A stretch of 64,000 nucleotides of DNA from Kineococcus endophyticus (lineage in GTDB: Bacteria; Actinomycetota; Actinomycetes; Actinomycetales; Kineococcaceae): the NCBI RefSeq assembly GCF_040796495.1, contig NZ_JBFNQN010000011.1, forward strand, positions 62,001 to 126,000, written 5' to 3'. Below, one piece after another: positions 48,901 to 57,229 of the stretch. Positions within the stretch are counted from its first letter, which is position 1, and each line of letters begins with the position of its first letter. The position numbers and the translations under genes were made by a program. The notes under the pieces were generated by a model. That model was not told the origin of the DNA. It did not search any database and saw only the letters and a list, made by a program, of their open reading frames with translations.

Positions 48901-51734
48901 GAGTCGAGCCGGTGGCGGCTGTCGTGGCGGTGGGCGCGGCGCAGCACGGTGGCCAGCAGGACCGCCAGCGACGTGAGGGCGAACGTGCACCAGCCCGCCG
49001 GACCGGTCGGGCGTGGGCTGTCGAGCGCGCCGAGACCGTCGGTCGCGGCCCGCAGGGCGCGGCCGGCGCCCGCCGCGGTGCGTTCGTGGCGGTGCACGGT
49101 CGCCAGCTCACCCAGCACGACGGCCCGGTCCACGGGGTCGCCCGCGGCGCCGGTCAGCTCCTCCAGGTGCGCCCGGGCCTCGGCGTGGCGGCCCTGCCGG
49201 GCCAGGCAGGCGGCCAGGACCCGGCGCAGCCGCGGGTCCAGGTCCAGACCCGCGGTGGCGGCCGTCTGCACGGCGTGGGTCAGCAGGGCGACGGCCGTCT
49301 CCGGCGCGGACCGGCGGGCGGCCTCGACGCCGGCGACCGCGCAGGCGTCGACGACGTCGGCGGGAGCCACGGCGTCACCGGCGCGCAGGTGCTGGTGGGC
49401 GCAGGCGAACAGGGCGTCCCGGTCGACGGGGAGGGTCTCGGCGCGCGGGTCCGGACGGCTCTCGGAGCGGGTGTCAGCGCGGGTGTCGGAGCGCAGGACG
49501 CGGGCCAGCCGGGCGTGCAGCGCCCGCCGTTCCACCTCGTCGACGCCCTCCAGGACGGCGTCGATGACCTGCTGGTGCCAGAACTCGTGCCGACCGTGCG
49601 GCAGCGCCCGCAGGAGCCGGGCCGCGACCCCCGCGGTCAGCCCGGCGTGGACAGCGTCTGCGCCCAACTGCGGCGCCGCCGCGCGCAGGACGAGGTCGTC
49701 GTCGACCGACCGGCCGCACGCGGCCGCCAGCCGCAGCACGTGCCGGTGCCCCGGCGGGAGCTCGTCGACGCGGCGCAGCAGCGCGCTGAGGAGCCGCGGC
49801 GCGACGGGGACGGCCTCGAGGGCGGCGTGCTCGAGGCGCCAGTGGCCCCAGTCCGGCAGCAGGCCACCCTCGTCGAGCAGCGTCGTCAGCAGGGCCAGCA
49901 GGGCGCCGGGGTTGCCCGCGGCGCGCGAGACGAGGGCCGTGGCCACGGAGTCGGTGACCACGGCGCCGGGCAGCCGGCGACGCACGACGGCGCGGGCGGC
50001 GGCGTCCGACAGCGGCGGCACCTCCAGCACCAGCGCCCGGGCGGTGTCGAAACCGGGGATGCCGTCGAGGTCGTCCTCGGAGGTGCGGACGCGGTCGACG
50101 AGGACGACGAGCAGCGGGAGGTCGGAGCACTCGCCCGCGACCCAGCGCAGCACCGCCAGCGTCGAGGCGTCGGCGTGCTCGGTGTCGTCGAGCACGACGA
50201 GCAGCGGCCCGGTGCGTGCGGCGTGCTGCAGCAGCTCCTCCGCGAGCGCCTGCGGGCGCGGTTCGTCCTCGCCCGTGGCCTCCGAGGACACGTCGGCGGT
50301 CGACAGGCCCGCGACCGCCATCGCCCGGCGCAGGGCGCTCAAGGGGGAGCTCGGAGACGTCGTGCTGTCGAGCACCACCGCGGCCCCGCCCTGCGCGACC
50401 GCCCTGCGGCGCAGGCGGTCCACCAGGACCGACCGGCCGGAGCCGGCCGCGCCCCGCACGAGGACGAGGCCGCCGGACCCGGCGCGGGCGCCGTCCCAGG
50501 CGGCCTCGAGCGCCACCGTCTGCCGGCCCCGCTCGAGCAGCGGTCCGTCGGCGGGGCTGGTCCAGGTGCGCCGCCCCAGCGCGATGTCGGGGGCGGTGTC
50601 GGCCGCGATGCGGGCGAGCTCGTCGGCGACGGCCGCCGCGTCGTGCGGACGGTCCTGGGGGTCGCGGGCCAGCAGCCGGCGCAGCAGCACGCCCAGCGGC
50701 CGCGGCACGTCCGGTCCGAGCCCGTCGAGGTCGAGGGGGCGCAACCGCGCCAGGCGGCGGCGCACCTGCGTCGCGTCCGCGCCCTCCACGGGGGTGCGGC
50801 CGGTGAGGCACTCCAGCAGCACGGCGCCGACGGAGTACAGGTCGGAGCGGTGGTCGACGGGGCTGCGCACGACGCCGGCCTGCTCGGGGGAGCGGTACAG
50901 CAGCGCGCCGGCCTCGGCGTCGGAGGCGTCGGCCGCGCCCGCGGTCCCGGGCTCGCGGCGGCGTCGGTCCGGCCCGTCGGGCCGGCCCGCACCGGCGTCG
51001 GACGGGGCCTCGACCGGCCACGCCGGCCCCGGGGGCGCCCCGGTGTCGAGGTGGGCCACGCCGAGGTCCACGAGGACGCCCCGGCCGGTGCGCGTCACCA
51101 GCACGTTGGCCGGCTTCACGTCGCGGTGCACCAGACCCGTCGCGTGCAGCGCGTGCAGCGCGTCGCACACGTCGACGAGCAGGCGCAGCGTGGCGGGCAC
51201 CGACAGCAGCCCCGACGGCAGGTCCGCCGGGTCCGCGCCGGTCCCGCTGGCCGTCAGCGGCGGGGAGTGCAGCAGGTCCGCGAGGGACGTCCCGTCGTGG
51301 GCGTCCATGACCATGGCGAGGCGGCCCTCGACCTCGGCCACCGCGTGGACGCGGGTCAGGCCGGGGTGGTGGACGCTGGCCAGCAGGGCCGCCTCGCGGC
51401 GCAGGGTGCGGTCGGCGTCGGCGGTCTCGAGCTGGTCGCCGCGCCGGGGTCTCGTCCCCGCCCCGACGTTCGCGCCGTGGCCGGTGCGCTGGCGCTTCAC
51501 GGCGTACTCGCGGTCGCCTCGGAGGGCCAGGTGCACGACGGAACCGGCGCCACGCCCGAGCTCGCGCAGGACGGTCCAGGGCGGTTCGGTGGTCCCCAGG
51601 GTCAGCGGGGGCGGAGCCGAGGCCGGCCCGGGCACGGCGGGGCGACCGGGCCCTGCGGGTCGTCCGGGCGCGACGGTGCCCTCGGGCACGGCCGCTCCGC
51701 GACCGCGGGGCCAGGTGGAGCTCACATCCCCCAT
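45975..51734 (-). CDS. Giant Ser/Thr kinase-ATPase-TPR-GAF-GGDEF signalling protein
   Basis: 1919 residues; numbers here count from ATG 51734 plus 13. Domains in order: Ser/Thr kinase with glycine loop LGRGAGSVV (72-80), Lys93, HRDVKPAN (216-223), DLG (236-238) and LLYRSPEQAG; a STAND-like ATPase with GAAGSGRS (441-448; Arg for the P-loop Lys) and LLVVLDDTEHAD; a long helical TPR-like region; two GAF-like regions (LALDQACEVLGADRAVLAVL; LPTVRRRLVRSALTELGG); a C-terminal diguanylate cyclase with DSLTGVATRGHL and RYGGEEF. So it could link phosphorylation to c-di-GMP. ATG 51734 has GAGGGAA 8-14 bases upstream and sits about 30 bases after the expected transcription start. Confidence 0.9.
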   Translation of the reverse strand: MGDVSSTWPRGRGAAVPEGTVAPGRPAGPGRPAVPGPASAPPPLTLGTTEPPWTVLRELGRGAGSVVHLALRGDREYAVKRQRTGHGANVGAGTRPRRGDQLETADADRTLRREAALLASVHHPGLTRVHAVAEVEGRLAMVMDAHDGTSLADLLHSPPLTASGTGADPADLPSGLLSVPATLRLLVDVCDALHALHATGLVHRDVKPANVLVTRTGRGVLVDLGVAHLDTGAPPGPAWPVEAPSDAGAGRPDGPDRRRREPGTAGAADASDAEAGALLYRSPEQAGVVRSPVDHRSDLYSVGAVLLECLTGRTPVEGADATQVRRRLARLRPLDLDGLGPDVPRPLGVLLRRLLARDPQDRPHDAAAVADELARIAADTAPDIALGRRTWTSPADGPLLERGRQTVALEAAWDGARAGSGGLVLVRGAAGSGRSVLVDRLRRRAVAQGGAAVVLDSTTSPSSPLSALRRAMAVAGLSTADVSSEATGEDEPRPQALAEELLQHAARTGPLLVVLDDTEHADASTLAVLRWVAGECSDLPLLVVLVDRVRTSEDDLDGIPGFDTARALVLEVPPLSDAAARAVVRRRLPGAVVTDSVATALVSRAAGNPGALLALLTTLLDEGGLLPDWGHWRLEHAALEAVPVAPRLLSALLRRVDELPPGHRHVLRLAAACGRSVDDDLVLRAAAPQLGADAVHAGLTAGVAARLLRALPHGRHEFWHQQVIDAVLEGVDEVERRALHARLARVLRSDTRADTRSESRPDPRAETLPVDRDALFACAHQHLRAGDAVAPADVVDACAVAGVEAARRSAPETAVALLTHAVQTAATAGLDLDPRLRRVLAACLARQGRHAEARAHLEELTGAAGDPVDRAVVLGELATVHRHERTAAGAGRALRAATDGLGALDSPRPTGPAGWCTFALTSLAVLLATVLRRAHRHDSRHRLDSAREVEQATLEGAHAVLLREAAAADLQLGRPRAAAPTAVASWVHALRARRADLVRDARWTLRAALLQAATGRLTLLPVRLPGTGSLVGRPLTPACPRGAAEVDPVILASLRLADGVRRLRRRGTWRAVADVLEEDGQWLDLPAHVAGTLAVAVERLAAGHLGAATAWHERAVRRVREDTAVPAELELLRAAVLGAKGRPGEAGDVLDALQRRADDPVGGPAGDSAGGTSGTGTPQPSPLHSWYLLLATTNWLVQQVDLTERFDAVARQVLRAARRTPLRGASEVRWALVLVVRGRIAQLRAAADAGDAGRVQDRERDVREALRALARGGVRHAGRGSAVQAAHVDVVRAAALHALGAPTRARLLLRRAEVRASRLDAPLVDHHVLLLRADLLEQTGAHPDAERLRWMATALAEKHGWVTLVQRGRADRAPTQPSGPGAAAGGSWTPAPGRRRRLLSAMRDVGHAAQVLDPQDVVRLALDQACEVLGADRAVLAVLDPDDELVVFAGRTRAGTDLPHQGPVDPAAARAARTGRPVVRGALESAAAASARGAHSADEVARSVVAVPLLVRGRRTGVLSAVSTVAQGAFGRGDVELLQLIAGQVAASLETARAARLEIEVHGAQRERDLAEAVRRVTEEVSGSLDLPTVRRRLVRSALTELGGRRAALVPVAAGPALHADPPALVAAAAAPSVREVAWSRDWQGEADCAALLESAHAVTGDGIGERRLPSRLAGLLDLATGPAAERPDPAEELPSPWLVVPLKDRTGQVAEALVLVGGPDGPAARTHVAEALAAPAAIGLENARLFAQVEHLARTDSLTGVATRGHLLRLGEQRVRRAATGRTVAVVMVDVDHFKSVNDTYGHAAGDEVLTTVARRLQHETRETDVLGRYGGEEFAVVVTSPADEAHGTLDAREVAERLRQGVRRTPVEVRGQQLQVTVSVGVAVLREGEQLTDVLARADTALYRAKDAGRDVVVVAP
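49468..49491. repeat. Two tandem 12-bp units, CGGGTGTC type
   Basis: CGGGTGTCAGCG then CGGGTGTCGGAG, nearly identical to 7611-7634. On the minus strand they encode the 4-residue-period stretch DTRADTRSESRPDPRAE in the TPR-like region of the giant kinase. Confidence 0.6.
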
Positions 51735-51771
51735 GAAGAGCCGTTCCCTCGTCGCCGACCGGTCGACGGTC

Positions 51772-51777
51772 ACCCTA
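51772..51777 (-). promoter_or_regulatory. -10 box (TAGGGT) of the giant kinase gene
   Basis: Minus strand TAGGGT, 37 bases before ATG 51734. The distance leaves a short leader with a ribosome site, and makes the in-frame GTG at 51773 (inside the box) unlikely as a start. Confidence 0.5.
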
Positions 51778-51810
51778 GGGCATCACCTGTGGACGGCGAG
51801 TGGCCGGGGA

Positions 51811-52890
51811 TCATGGCGCCGCGGCGTCGTCGCGCGTGCTGCGCCGGGCGGCCAGCAACCGGCGGAACGACTGCAGCCGAGCGGGCCCGGCTGCCCCCGC
51901 CCGGCCCTGCTCCACCCAGGCGTCCAGGGCGCAGTCCGCCTCGTCGTGGGTGCACCCGCGCGGGCACTCGGCCTCCCCGGGCAGCAGGTCCGGGAAGGCC
52001 CGCAGCACCGACTCCGGGGCCACGTGCGCCAAGCCGAACGAGCGGACGCCCGGGGTGTCGACGACCCAGCCGCCACCGGGCAGCGCCAGCGCGGCCATGG
52101 ACGTGGACGTGTGCCGGCCCCGCCCGGTCACGGCGTTGACGTGCCCCGTCGCGCGCGCGGCGTCCGGCACGAGCGCGTTGACCAGCGTCGACTTGCCCAC
52201 CCCGGAGTGCCCCACGAGCACGCTGACCCGGCCGGCCAGGCGCTCGCGGACGGCGTCCAGCCCCGCCAGCCCGTCGGGGCCGCGGGAGGTGACGACGGCG
52301 TCCAGCCCGAGGGGGGCCCACGTGTCCAGCACCTCCGACGCCGGCCGCAGGTCGCCCTTGGTCAGGCACAGCAACGGCGTCATCCCGGCGTCGTAGGCCG
52401 CGACGAGGCAGCGGTCGACCAGGCGCGAGCGCGGTGCGGGGTCGGCGACGGCCGTCACGACGACGAGCTGGTCGGCGTTGGCCACGACGACGCGCTCGAT
52501 CGGGTCGGTGTCGTCGGCCGAGCGCCGCAGGGACGTGCGGCGCTCGTCGATGCGCACGATGCGCGCCAGGGTGTCCGTGGCGCCCGTGACGTCCCCGACG
52601 AGCCCGACGCGGTCGCCCACGACGACGCCCTGGCGGCCCAGCTCCCGCGCGCGCATGGCCGTCACGAGCCGTGCGTGCGCACCGCCCTCGCCGACCAGGC
52701 ACGTCGAGCGGCCGCGGTCGACCGCCACGACGAACCCCGCGACGGCGTCGGCGTGGGCCGGGCGGTCCTTCGTGCGCGGCCGCGAACCCCGCCGGTTCGG
52801 CCGGATGCGGACGTCGTCCTCGTCGAAGCGACCGACGGGACCGCGCTGGCGGGGGCTCAGGCGCCGACCCCCGCGAGCATGGCCGCCCAC
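51811..52890 (-). CDS. rsgA: RsgA, ribosome small-subunit-dependent GTPase
   Basis: 359-residue circularly permuted GTPase that assists late 30S assembly. After an OB fold (GVVVGDRVGLVGDV) come the G4-like LCLTKGDL, G1 GHSGVGKS, switch I GRGRHTST and G3 DTPGVR, then the zinc finger CPRGCTHDEADC. GTG 52890 overlaps the aroA 3' end by 34 bp; no ATG/GTG occurs nearer the conserved RPRTKDRPAH, so this start is retained. The aroA-rsgA pair is conserved in actinobacteria. Confidence 0.92.
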   Translation of the reverse strand: MGGHARGGRRLSPRQRGPVGRFDEDDVRIRPNRRGSRPRTKDRPAHADAVAGFVVAVDRGRSTCLVGEGGAHARLVTAMRARELGRQGVVVGDRVGLVGDVTGATDTLARIVRIDERRTSLRRSADDTDPIERVVVANADQLVVVTAVADPAPRSRLVDRCLVAAYDAGMTPLLCLTKGDLRPASEVLDTWAPLGLDAVVTSRGPDGLAGLDAVRERLAGRVSVLVGHSGVGKSTLVNALVPDAARATGHVNAVTGRGRHTSTSMAALALPGGGWVVDTPGVRSFGLAHVAPESVLRAFPDLLPGEAECPRGCTHDEADCALDAWVEQGRAGAAGPARLQSFRRLLAARRSTRDDAAAP

Positions 52891-54248
52891 ATCCCCGGGA
52901 AGTCGGGCAGCGTCTTGCCGGTCGTCCCGATGTCCTCCACCAGCACGCCCTCGACCGCGAGGCCCAGGACGGCGCCGGCCGTGGCCATCCGGTGGTCGGC
53001 GTAGCTGCGGAACACCCCGCCGTGCAGCGTCGCCGGGTGCACCAGCAGCCCGTCGGCCGTCTCCTCGGCGCGGCCCCCCAGGGCGTTGACCTCGGTGACG
53101 AGGGCCTTGAGGCGGTCGGTCTCGTGCCCGCGCAGGTGCGCGATGCCGCGCAACCGGGTGGGGGAGCTGGCCAGCGCGGCGAGCGCCGTGATGACGGGGG
53201 CCAGTTCGCCGGCCTCGTGCAGGTCCAGGTCCAGCCCGTACAGCTCACCGGTGCCCTCGACGAGCAGGCCGTCGCGGTCGAGCGTGACCTCGGCGCCCAT
53301 CTGGTCCAGGACGTCGCGCAGGACGTCGCCGGCCTGCGTCGTCGACTGCGGCCAGCCCGGGACGCGGACGCGGCCGCCGACCGCGGCGGCCGCGGCCAGG
53401 AACGGGCCGGCGTTCGACAGGTCCGGTTCGACGTGGACGTCCAGGGCGCTGATCTCGCCCGCCTCCACGAGCCAGCGGCCGGGGGTCGCGTCGTCGACGA
53501 CGACGCCGGCGTCCCGCAGGACCTCCACCGTCATCTGGATGTGGGGCAGGCTCGGGATGGGCGGGCCGTCGTGGACGACCTCCAGCCCCTCGCGCGTGCG
53601 GGCGCCGACGAGCAGGAGCGCGGAGACGAACTGGCTGGAGGCGGAGGCGTCGATGCGGACGGTCCCGCCGCGCAGCCCCTCCTGCGGGCCCCGAACGGTG
53701 AACGGCAGCAGGCCGCGGCCGCCGTCCTCGACCTGCGCGCCGAGCTGGCGGACGGCGTCGACCACGGCGCCCATGGGGCGCTCGCGGGCCCGCTCGTCGC
53801 CGTCGAACTCCACGGGGGAGGAGGCGAGGGCCGCCACGGGCGGCAGGAAGCGCATGACCGTGCCGGCCAGACCGCAGTCCACGCGGACACCGCCGGTGAC
53901 GGGACCGGGCCGCACGACCCAGCACTGCTCGCCCGGGCGGTCGCCGCGGTGCCCTCCCTCGGCGATCTCGGAGACGTCGGCGCCGAGGCTGCGCAGGGCG
54001 TCGGCCATGAGGACCGTGTCCCGCGAGACGAGCGGGTCGCGCAGGACCGAGGGCCGGTCGGCGAGGGCGGCGACCACGAGGTAGCGGTTCGTCAGCGACT
54101 TCGAGCCCGGCACCGGGACGACGGCGTCGAGGGGACCGGCGGCGGTGGGGGCGGCCCACAGCTCGCCGTCACCGCGCGCACCGTCACCCAGCGGACCGTC
54201 ACCGGCGGCCGGGCTCGAGGGTCTGCTGGACGGATCGTTCGATGTCAC
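52857..54248 (-). CDS. aroA: 3-phosphoshikimate 1-carboxyvinyltransferase (EPSP synthase)
   Basis: 463 residues; makes EPSP in the shikimate pathway leading to chorismate, the substrate of TrpEG elsewhere in this window. Motifs are VPGSKSLTNRYLV (phosphate binding), DCGLAGTVMRFL (LAGTxxRF, PEP/glyphosate loop with Gly at the usual position), EPDLSNAGPFLAA, and the C-terminal HETDRLKAL and FRSYADHRMATAGAV. GTG 54248 has GAGGA 7-11 bases upstream. Confidence 0.94.
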   Translation of the reverse strand: MTSNDPSSRPSSPAAGDGPLGDGARGDGELWAAPTAAGPLDAVVPVPGSKSLTNRYLVVAALADRPSVLRDPLVSRDTVLMADALRSLGADVSEIAEGGHRGDRPGEQCWVVRPGPVTGGVRVDCGLAGTVMRFLPPVAALASSPVEFDGDERARERPMGAVVDAVRQLGAQVEDGGRGLLPFTVRGPQEGLRGGTVRIDASASSQFVSALLLVGARTREGLEVVHDGPPIPSLPHIQMTVEVLRDAGVVVDDATPGRWLVEAGEISALDVHVEPDLSNAGPFLAAAAAVGGRVRVPGWPQSTTQAGDVLRDVLDQMGAEVTLDRDGLLVEGTGELYGLDLDLHEAGELAPVITALAALASSPTRLRGIAHLRGHETDRLKALVTEVNALGGRAEETADGLLVHPATLHGGVFRSYADHRMATAGAVLGLAVEGVLVEDIGTTGKTLPDFPGMWAAMLAGVGA

Positions 54249-54292
54249 GGGGGCATCCTCGCAGCCGCCCCCGACACGCAGCGAGCCACACA

Positions 54293-54313
54293 CCGGTGTC
54301 CTGGGGACACCGG
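54293..54313 (-). terminator. Hairpin between the DoxX gene and aroA
   Basis: CCGGTGTCC-TGG-GGACACCGG, a perfect 9-bp stem after the minus-strand DoxX stop and 45 bases before aroA. Confidence 0.5.
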
Positions 54314-54348
54314 GCGTGGCCCGGGCGTCGACGAGCGGTCCTCGCGGC

Positions 54349-54879
54349 TCAGGTGAGCTTGGCCGCCGCGAGCTGGACGTCCTTCTTGCCGAGCTCGGCC
54401 GCGTGCACGGCCTCGTGGGCGGCGAGGCGGGCCAGGCGCTGGGCGTCGCGGCCGGCGCGCTTGCCGCGCCAGAGGGCCCCGGGCTTGCCCGCGGTGTCGG
54501 CGGCGGCCAGCAGCGCCGCCCCCAGGAGGCCGACGTCGACCAGGAAGTCGTGCAGGACCTCCTTGCGCACGCCGGAGTCCTTCTCGGACCAGAACGGGTG
54601 GTTCACGTAGGCGCTGGGGGCCGCCGTGGCCGCCAGGACGGTCGCCGCCAGCCGCGGGGCCTTGCCGAGCGCGAACAGGACGCCCGCACCCGCCATCGCG
54701 GCGCCGTTGAGCCGGACCAGCAGGACCGGGTCGTCGGGCAGGCGCAGCGGGCCGGCCGCACGGTGCACGAGCGGTTCGGCCGAGGGGGCGAGGTCACCGG
54801 CGTGCCGGAGCTGGTCGATGCCGTTCTTGATGAAGATCGCCGCCAGCATCGGTCGGGCCACTCGTCGCACCACAGTCAT
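54349..54879 (-). CDS. DoxX-family membrane protein
   Basis: 176 residues with four hydrophobic helices. Family marks are RRVARPMLAAIFIKNGIDQLRHA at the start (conserved F/G/D helix), LVRLNGAAMAGAGVLFALGKAPRLAATVL and DFLVDVGLLGAALLAA. Some actinobacterial DoxX proteins work with superoxide dismutase and thiosulfate-sulfurtransferase in membrane oxidoreductase complexes; that is family knowledge, not seen here. ATG 54879 has no strong ribosome site. Lies between aroA and the divergent SRAP gene. Confidence 0.85.
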   Translation of the reverse strand: MTVVRRVARPMLAAIFIKNGIDQLRHAGDLAPSAEPLVHRAAGPLRLPDDPVLLVRLNGAAMAGAGVLFALGKAPRLAATVLAATAAPSAYVNHPFWSEKDSGVRKEVLHDFLVDVGLLGAALLAAADTAGKPGALWRGKRAGRDAQRLARLAAHEAVHAAELGKKDVQLAAAKLT

Positions 54880-54966
54880 GGGAGTTGCCTACCGCAAACC
54901 CGTGATCACCGCGAACGCGGGCCCGCCCCGGGGCGCGTGTCGGAGGTGGCTGCCAGGGTGTGACGC

Positions 54967-55806
54967 ATGTGCGGTCGCTACGCCCTGAGGAGAGACGTCG
55001 ACGACCTCGTCGAGGAGTTCGAGGTCGACGAGGACACCCTGTCGCCGGGCGGGTCGCCGGGCGGGTCCGGTCCCGGGCCCGTCGTGACGCTGTCGACGAA
55101 CGTCGCGCCGACGACGACCCCGCCGGTCGTGCTCGAGCGCTTCCGCAAGGACGAACCGGACGCCCCGCCGACGCGGTCCCTGCGCGCCCTGCGCTGGGGG
55201 CTGGTGCCGAGCTGGTCCAAGGACGCCTCCGGCGCGGCGCGCATGGTCAACGCGCGCGTTGAGTCGCTGCTGTCGAAGCCGGCCTTCGCCAAGGCCGCGG
55301 TCGCCCGGCGCTGCCTCGTCCCGGTCGACGCCTGGTACGAGTGGCAGACGAGCGGCACGGCGACCGAGGGCGGCAAGCCCCGCAAGCAGCCCTTCGCGGT
55401 CGGGGCGGCCGACGGTTCGGTGCTGTCGCTGGCCGGGATCTACGAGTTCTGGAAGGACCCGGCCAAGGCCGAGGACGACCCCACGCGCTGGCTCGTCTCC
55501 TTCGCGGTCGTCACGACGGCCGCCGAGGCGGGTCTGGACCGCCTGCACGAGCGCATGCCGGTCGTGGTGCCGCGGGACCTGCGCGACGCCTGGCTGGACC
55601 CCTCCCTCGACGACGCCGACGACGTGCAGTCGCTGCTCGACGCGGTCCCGCGCGACCTCTTCCTCGGCGGGGCGCTTCAGGCGCACCCCGTGTCCCGGCG
55701 GGTCGGCAACGTCCGCAACACCGACCCCGACCTCCTCGACCCGGTGCCCCTGGACGAGCTCGAGGGCGTGGTCGACCTGCGCACGGGCGAGCTGCTGGGT
55801 GGCTGA
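54967..55806 (+). CDS. SRAP/HMCES-type abasic-site DNA-protein crosslinker
   Basis: 279 residues. Cys2 (MCGRYALR) is the nucleophile that bonds to abasic sites in single-stranded DNA. Supporting residues are Asn95/Arg97 in MVNARVES, Glu125 in DAWYEW and His194 in LHERMPVV. A Gly/Pro-rich insert lies at about 28-38. It shields abasic sites at forks. A CAGGGT box 7 bases before the ATG suggests a leaderless mRNA. The gene lies between aroA and sigR, as does the mycobacterial homologue. Confidence 0.94.
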   Translation: MCGRYALRRDVDDLVEEFEVDEDTLSPGGSPGGSGPGPVVTLSTNVAPTTTPPVVLERFRKDEPDAPPTRSLRALRWGLVPSWSKDASGAARMVNARVESLLSKPAFAKAAVARRCLVPVDAWYEWQTSGTATEGGKPRKQPFAVGAADGSVLSLAGIYEFWKDPAKAEDDPTRWLVSFAVVTTAAEAGLDRLHERMPVVVPRDLRDAWLDPSLDDADDVQSLLDAVPRDLFLGGALQAHPVSRRVGNVRNTDPDLLDPVPLDELEGVVDLRTGELLGG

Positions 55807-55844
55807 CGAGGCGCGACCCGGCCCCGGAACCCGCGCAGCGGCCT

Positions 55845-55871
55845 GGAATGGTGGCGCCGGTCACGGCGTTG
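55845..55871 (+). promoter_or_regulatory. SigR-dependent autoregulatory promoter
   Basis: GGAAT (55845-55849), an exact 18-base spacer, then GTTG (55868-55871): the full SigR/SigH consensus. Transcription would start around 55877, three bases or so before an in-frame ATG at 55880. Confidence 0.85.
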
Positions 55872-55879
55872 ACCCGGTC

Positions 55880-56038
55880 ATGCCGTTCGCCCCAGCCCTC
55901 GAACCCGCACGCGAGTCAGCGCGCCGGATCGAGCCGCGCACCCCGGCCCGGGGTCCGCTCGGCCCGCCCGGTCGACGGCCGGCGGGCAGGCCCCCGCGCG
56001 GGGGCGGTGCCCCGGCGCAGGGCCTAGGCTCGAGCGCG
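55880..56038 (+). other. In-frame N-terminal extension of SigR (longer isoform)
   Basis: ATG 55880 is in frame with the sigR ATG at 56039 and adds 53 residues, starting [16 protein letters not shown] and ending in a Pro/Gly/Arg-rich stretch. In Streptomyces coelicolor the stress promoter yields a SigR' isoform with a 55-residue unstable extension. The near-identical length and promoter position make the same arrangement likely. Confidence 0.65.
56025..56030 (+). promoter_or_regulatory. Housekeeping leaderless -10 box (TAGGCT) of sigR
   Basis: TAGGCT, eight bases, then ATG 56039. Would make the short, stable SigR under non-stress conditions. Confidence 0.55.
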
Positions 56039-56686
56039 ATGACCGAACAGACCGCACGGGTCGCCACCGAGGACCCGGCCGAGATCCTGGCGCAGGAGAC
56101 GGCCGACGAGCGCGCCGCGCGCTTCGAGCGCGACGCCCTGCCGTTCCTGGACCAGCTGTACTCCGCCGCGCTGCGCATGACCCGCAACCCGGCCGACGCC
56201 GAGGACCTCGTCCAGGACGCCTTCGCCAAGGCCTACGGCGCGTTCCACCAGTTCACGCCGGGGACGAACCTCAAGGCGTGGCTGTACCGGATCCTGACGA
56301 ACACGTACATCAACACGTACCGCAAGAAGCAGCGCGAACCCCAGCAGTCCCACTCGGACGAGATCGAGGACTGGCAGCTCGCGCGGGCGGAGTCGCACAC
56401 CTCCCGGGGTCTGCGCTCGGCCGAGACCGAGGCGCTGGACCACCTGCCCGACTCCGACGTCAAGCGGGCGCTGCAGCAGGTGCCCGAGGACTTCCGCCTC
56501 GCGGTCTACCTCGCCGACGTGGAGGGGTTCGCGTACAAGGAGATCGCCGAGATCATGGGCACCCCGATCGGGACGGTGATGTCCCGGCTGCACCGCGGTC
56601 GTCGTCAGCTGCGTGAACTCCTGCGCGACTACGCCGTCGACCGCGGCGTCTCGGGGGCTGCGCCCAGCACGGAGGGAGCGTCGTGA
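56039..56686 (+). CDS. sigR: ECF sigma factor SigR/SigH
   Basis: 215 residues, thiol-oxidative and heat stress sigma factor. Region 2 reads [20 protein letters not shown] then [23 protein letters not shown], with the SigR-specific [18 protein letters not shown]; region 4 reads [20 protein letters not shown], then [20 protein letters not shown]. The gene has two promoters and a probable 53-residue extended isoform. Its stop overlaps rsrA by 4 bp, so sigma and anti-sigma are made together. A target site lies before mycoredoxin in this window. Confidence 0.94.
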   Translation: MTEQTARVATEDPAEILAQETADERAARFERDALPFLDQLYSAALRMTRNPADAEDLVQDAFAKAYGAFHQFTPGTNLKAWLYRILTNTYINTYRKKQREPQQSHSDEIEDWQLARAESHTSRGLRSAETEALDHLPDSDVKRALQQVPEDFRLAVYLADVEGFAYKEIAEIMGTPIGTVMSRLHRGRRQLRELLRDYAVDRGVSGAAPSTEGAS

Positions 56687-56985
56687 GCACGTCCGAGGAA
56701 GTCACTCCCGACGAGGCGCAGACCGAGGTGTCGCGCTGCCGCGAGGTGCTCGACCGAGCGTTCGAGTACCTCGACGGCGAGATGCCCGACCTGGACTGCG
56801 AGAAGCTGCGCGCCCACCTCGAGGACTGCGCCAGCTGCCTGGCCCAGCTCGCCGAGGACGAGAAGCTCAAGCAGGTCATCCGGGACGGCTGCCCGTGCGA
56901 GGAGGCCCCCCAGACGCTGCGGGCGCGCATCCTCGTCTCGATCACCGAGGTCAGCGCGGTCTCGTCGAGCACGCCGCTGCGCTGA
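56683..56985 (+). CDS. rsrA: Zinc-binding redox anti-sigma factor RsrA
   Basis: 100-residue ZAS protein that holds SigR until oxidised. The H-x3-C-x2-C core is H45, C49, C52 in [13 protein letters not shown]19 is the likely fourth ligand and partner for disulfide formation. C39, C70 and C72 are extra Cys. GTG 56683 overlaps the sigR stop (GTGA). Confidence 0.93.
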   Translation: MSTSEEVTPDEAQTEVSRCREVLDRAFEYLDGEMPDLDCEKLRAHLEDCASCLAQLAEDEKLKQVIRDGCPCEEAPQTLRARILVSITEVSAVSSSTPLR

Positions 56986-57000
56986 GCGACGCACGCACCA

Positions 57001-57043
57001 CGAGGGCCCCGGATCCGACTGGATCCGGGGCCCTCGTCCTTCT
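57001..57043 (+). terminator. Strong terminator after rsrA
   Basis: CGAGGGCCCCGGATCC (57001-57016), loop GACT, GGATCCGGGGCCCTCG (57021-57036), then TCCTTCT: perfect 16-bp stem, extended by one flanking A:T pair. Confidence 0.85.
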
Positions 57044-57054
57044 GGTGCGCGTCC

Positions 57055-57129
57055 TCAGGCGTTGGGGCGCTTGCCGTGGTTCGCGGCGTTGCCCTTGCGC
57101 GAGCGGCGCTTGCGGCCTCGCTTGCTCAT
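57055..57129 (-). CDS. 50S ribosomal protein bL37 (24 residues)
   Basis: Encodes MSKRGRKRRSRKGNAA-NHGKRPNA, matching the tiny actinobacterial large-subunit protein bL37. Lys, Arg and Asn make up over half the chain, fitting an RNA-binding peptide. ATG 57129 has GAGGAGG 7-13 bases upstream. It is easily missed in annotation because of size. It is divergent from pilT across a 100-bp gap in which I saw no clear promoter. Confidence 0.9.
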   Translation of the reverse strand: MSKRGRKRRSRKGNAANHGKRPNA

Positions 57130-57229
57130 GGCGGTCCTCCTCGTCGTGCGGTCGAACGGGTCCGTGCAGGGCCTGCGGTCGTGCTGGGTGCAGACCTGCT
57201 CCGCCATCCATCGTCCCACGGGGTGAGGA

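Noticed and set aside
51735-51773. GTG 51773 as the start of the giant kinase
   Set aside because: It lies inside a TAGGGT -10 box; ATG 51734 has a proper ribosome site.
46764-53004. Very long plus-strand open frames (over 1700 codons) across the giant kinase, rsgA and aroA genes
   Set aside because: They run antisense to genes with clear motifs and have the Arg/Ala/Gly-rich, motif-free composition of GC-rich shadow frames.
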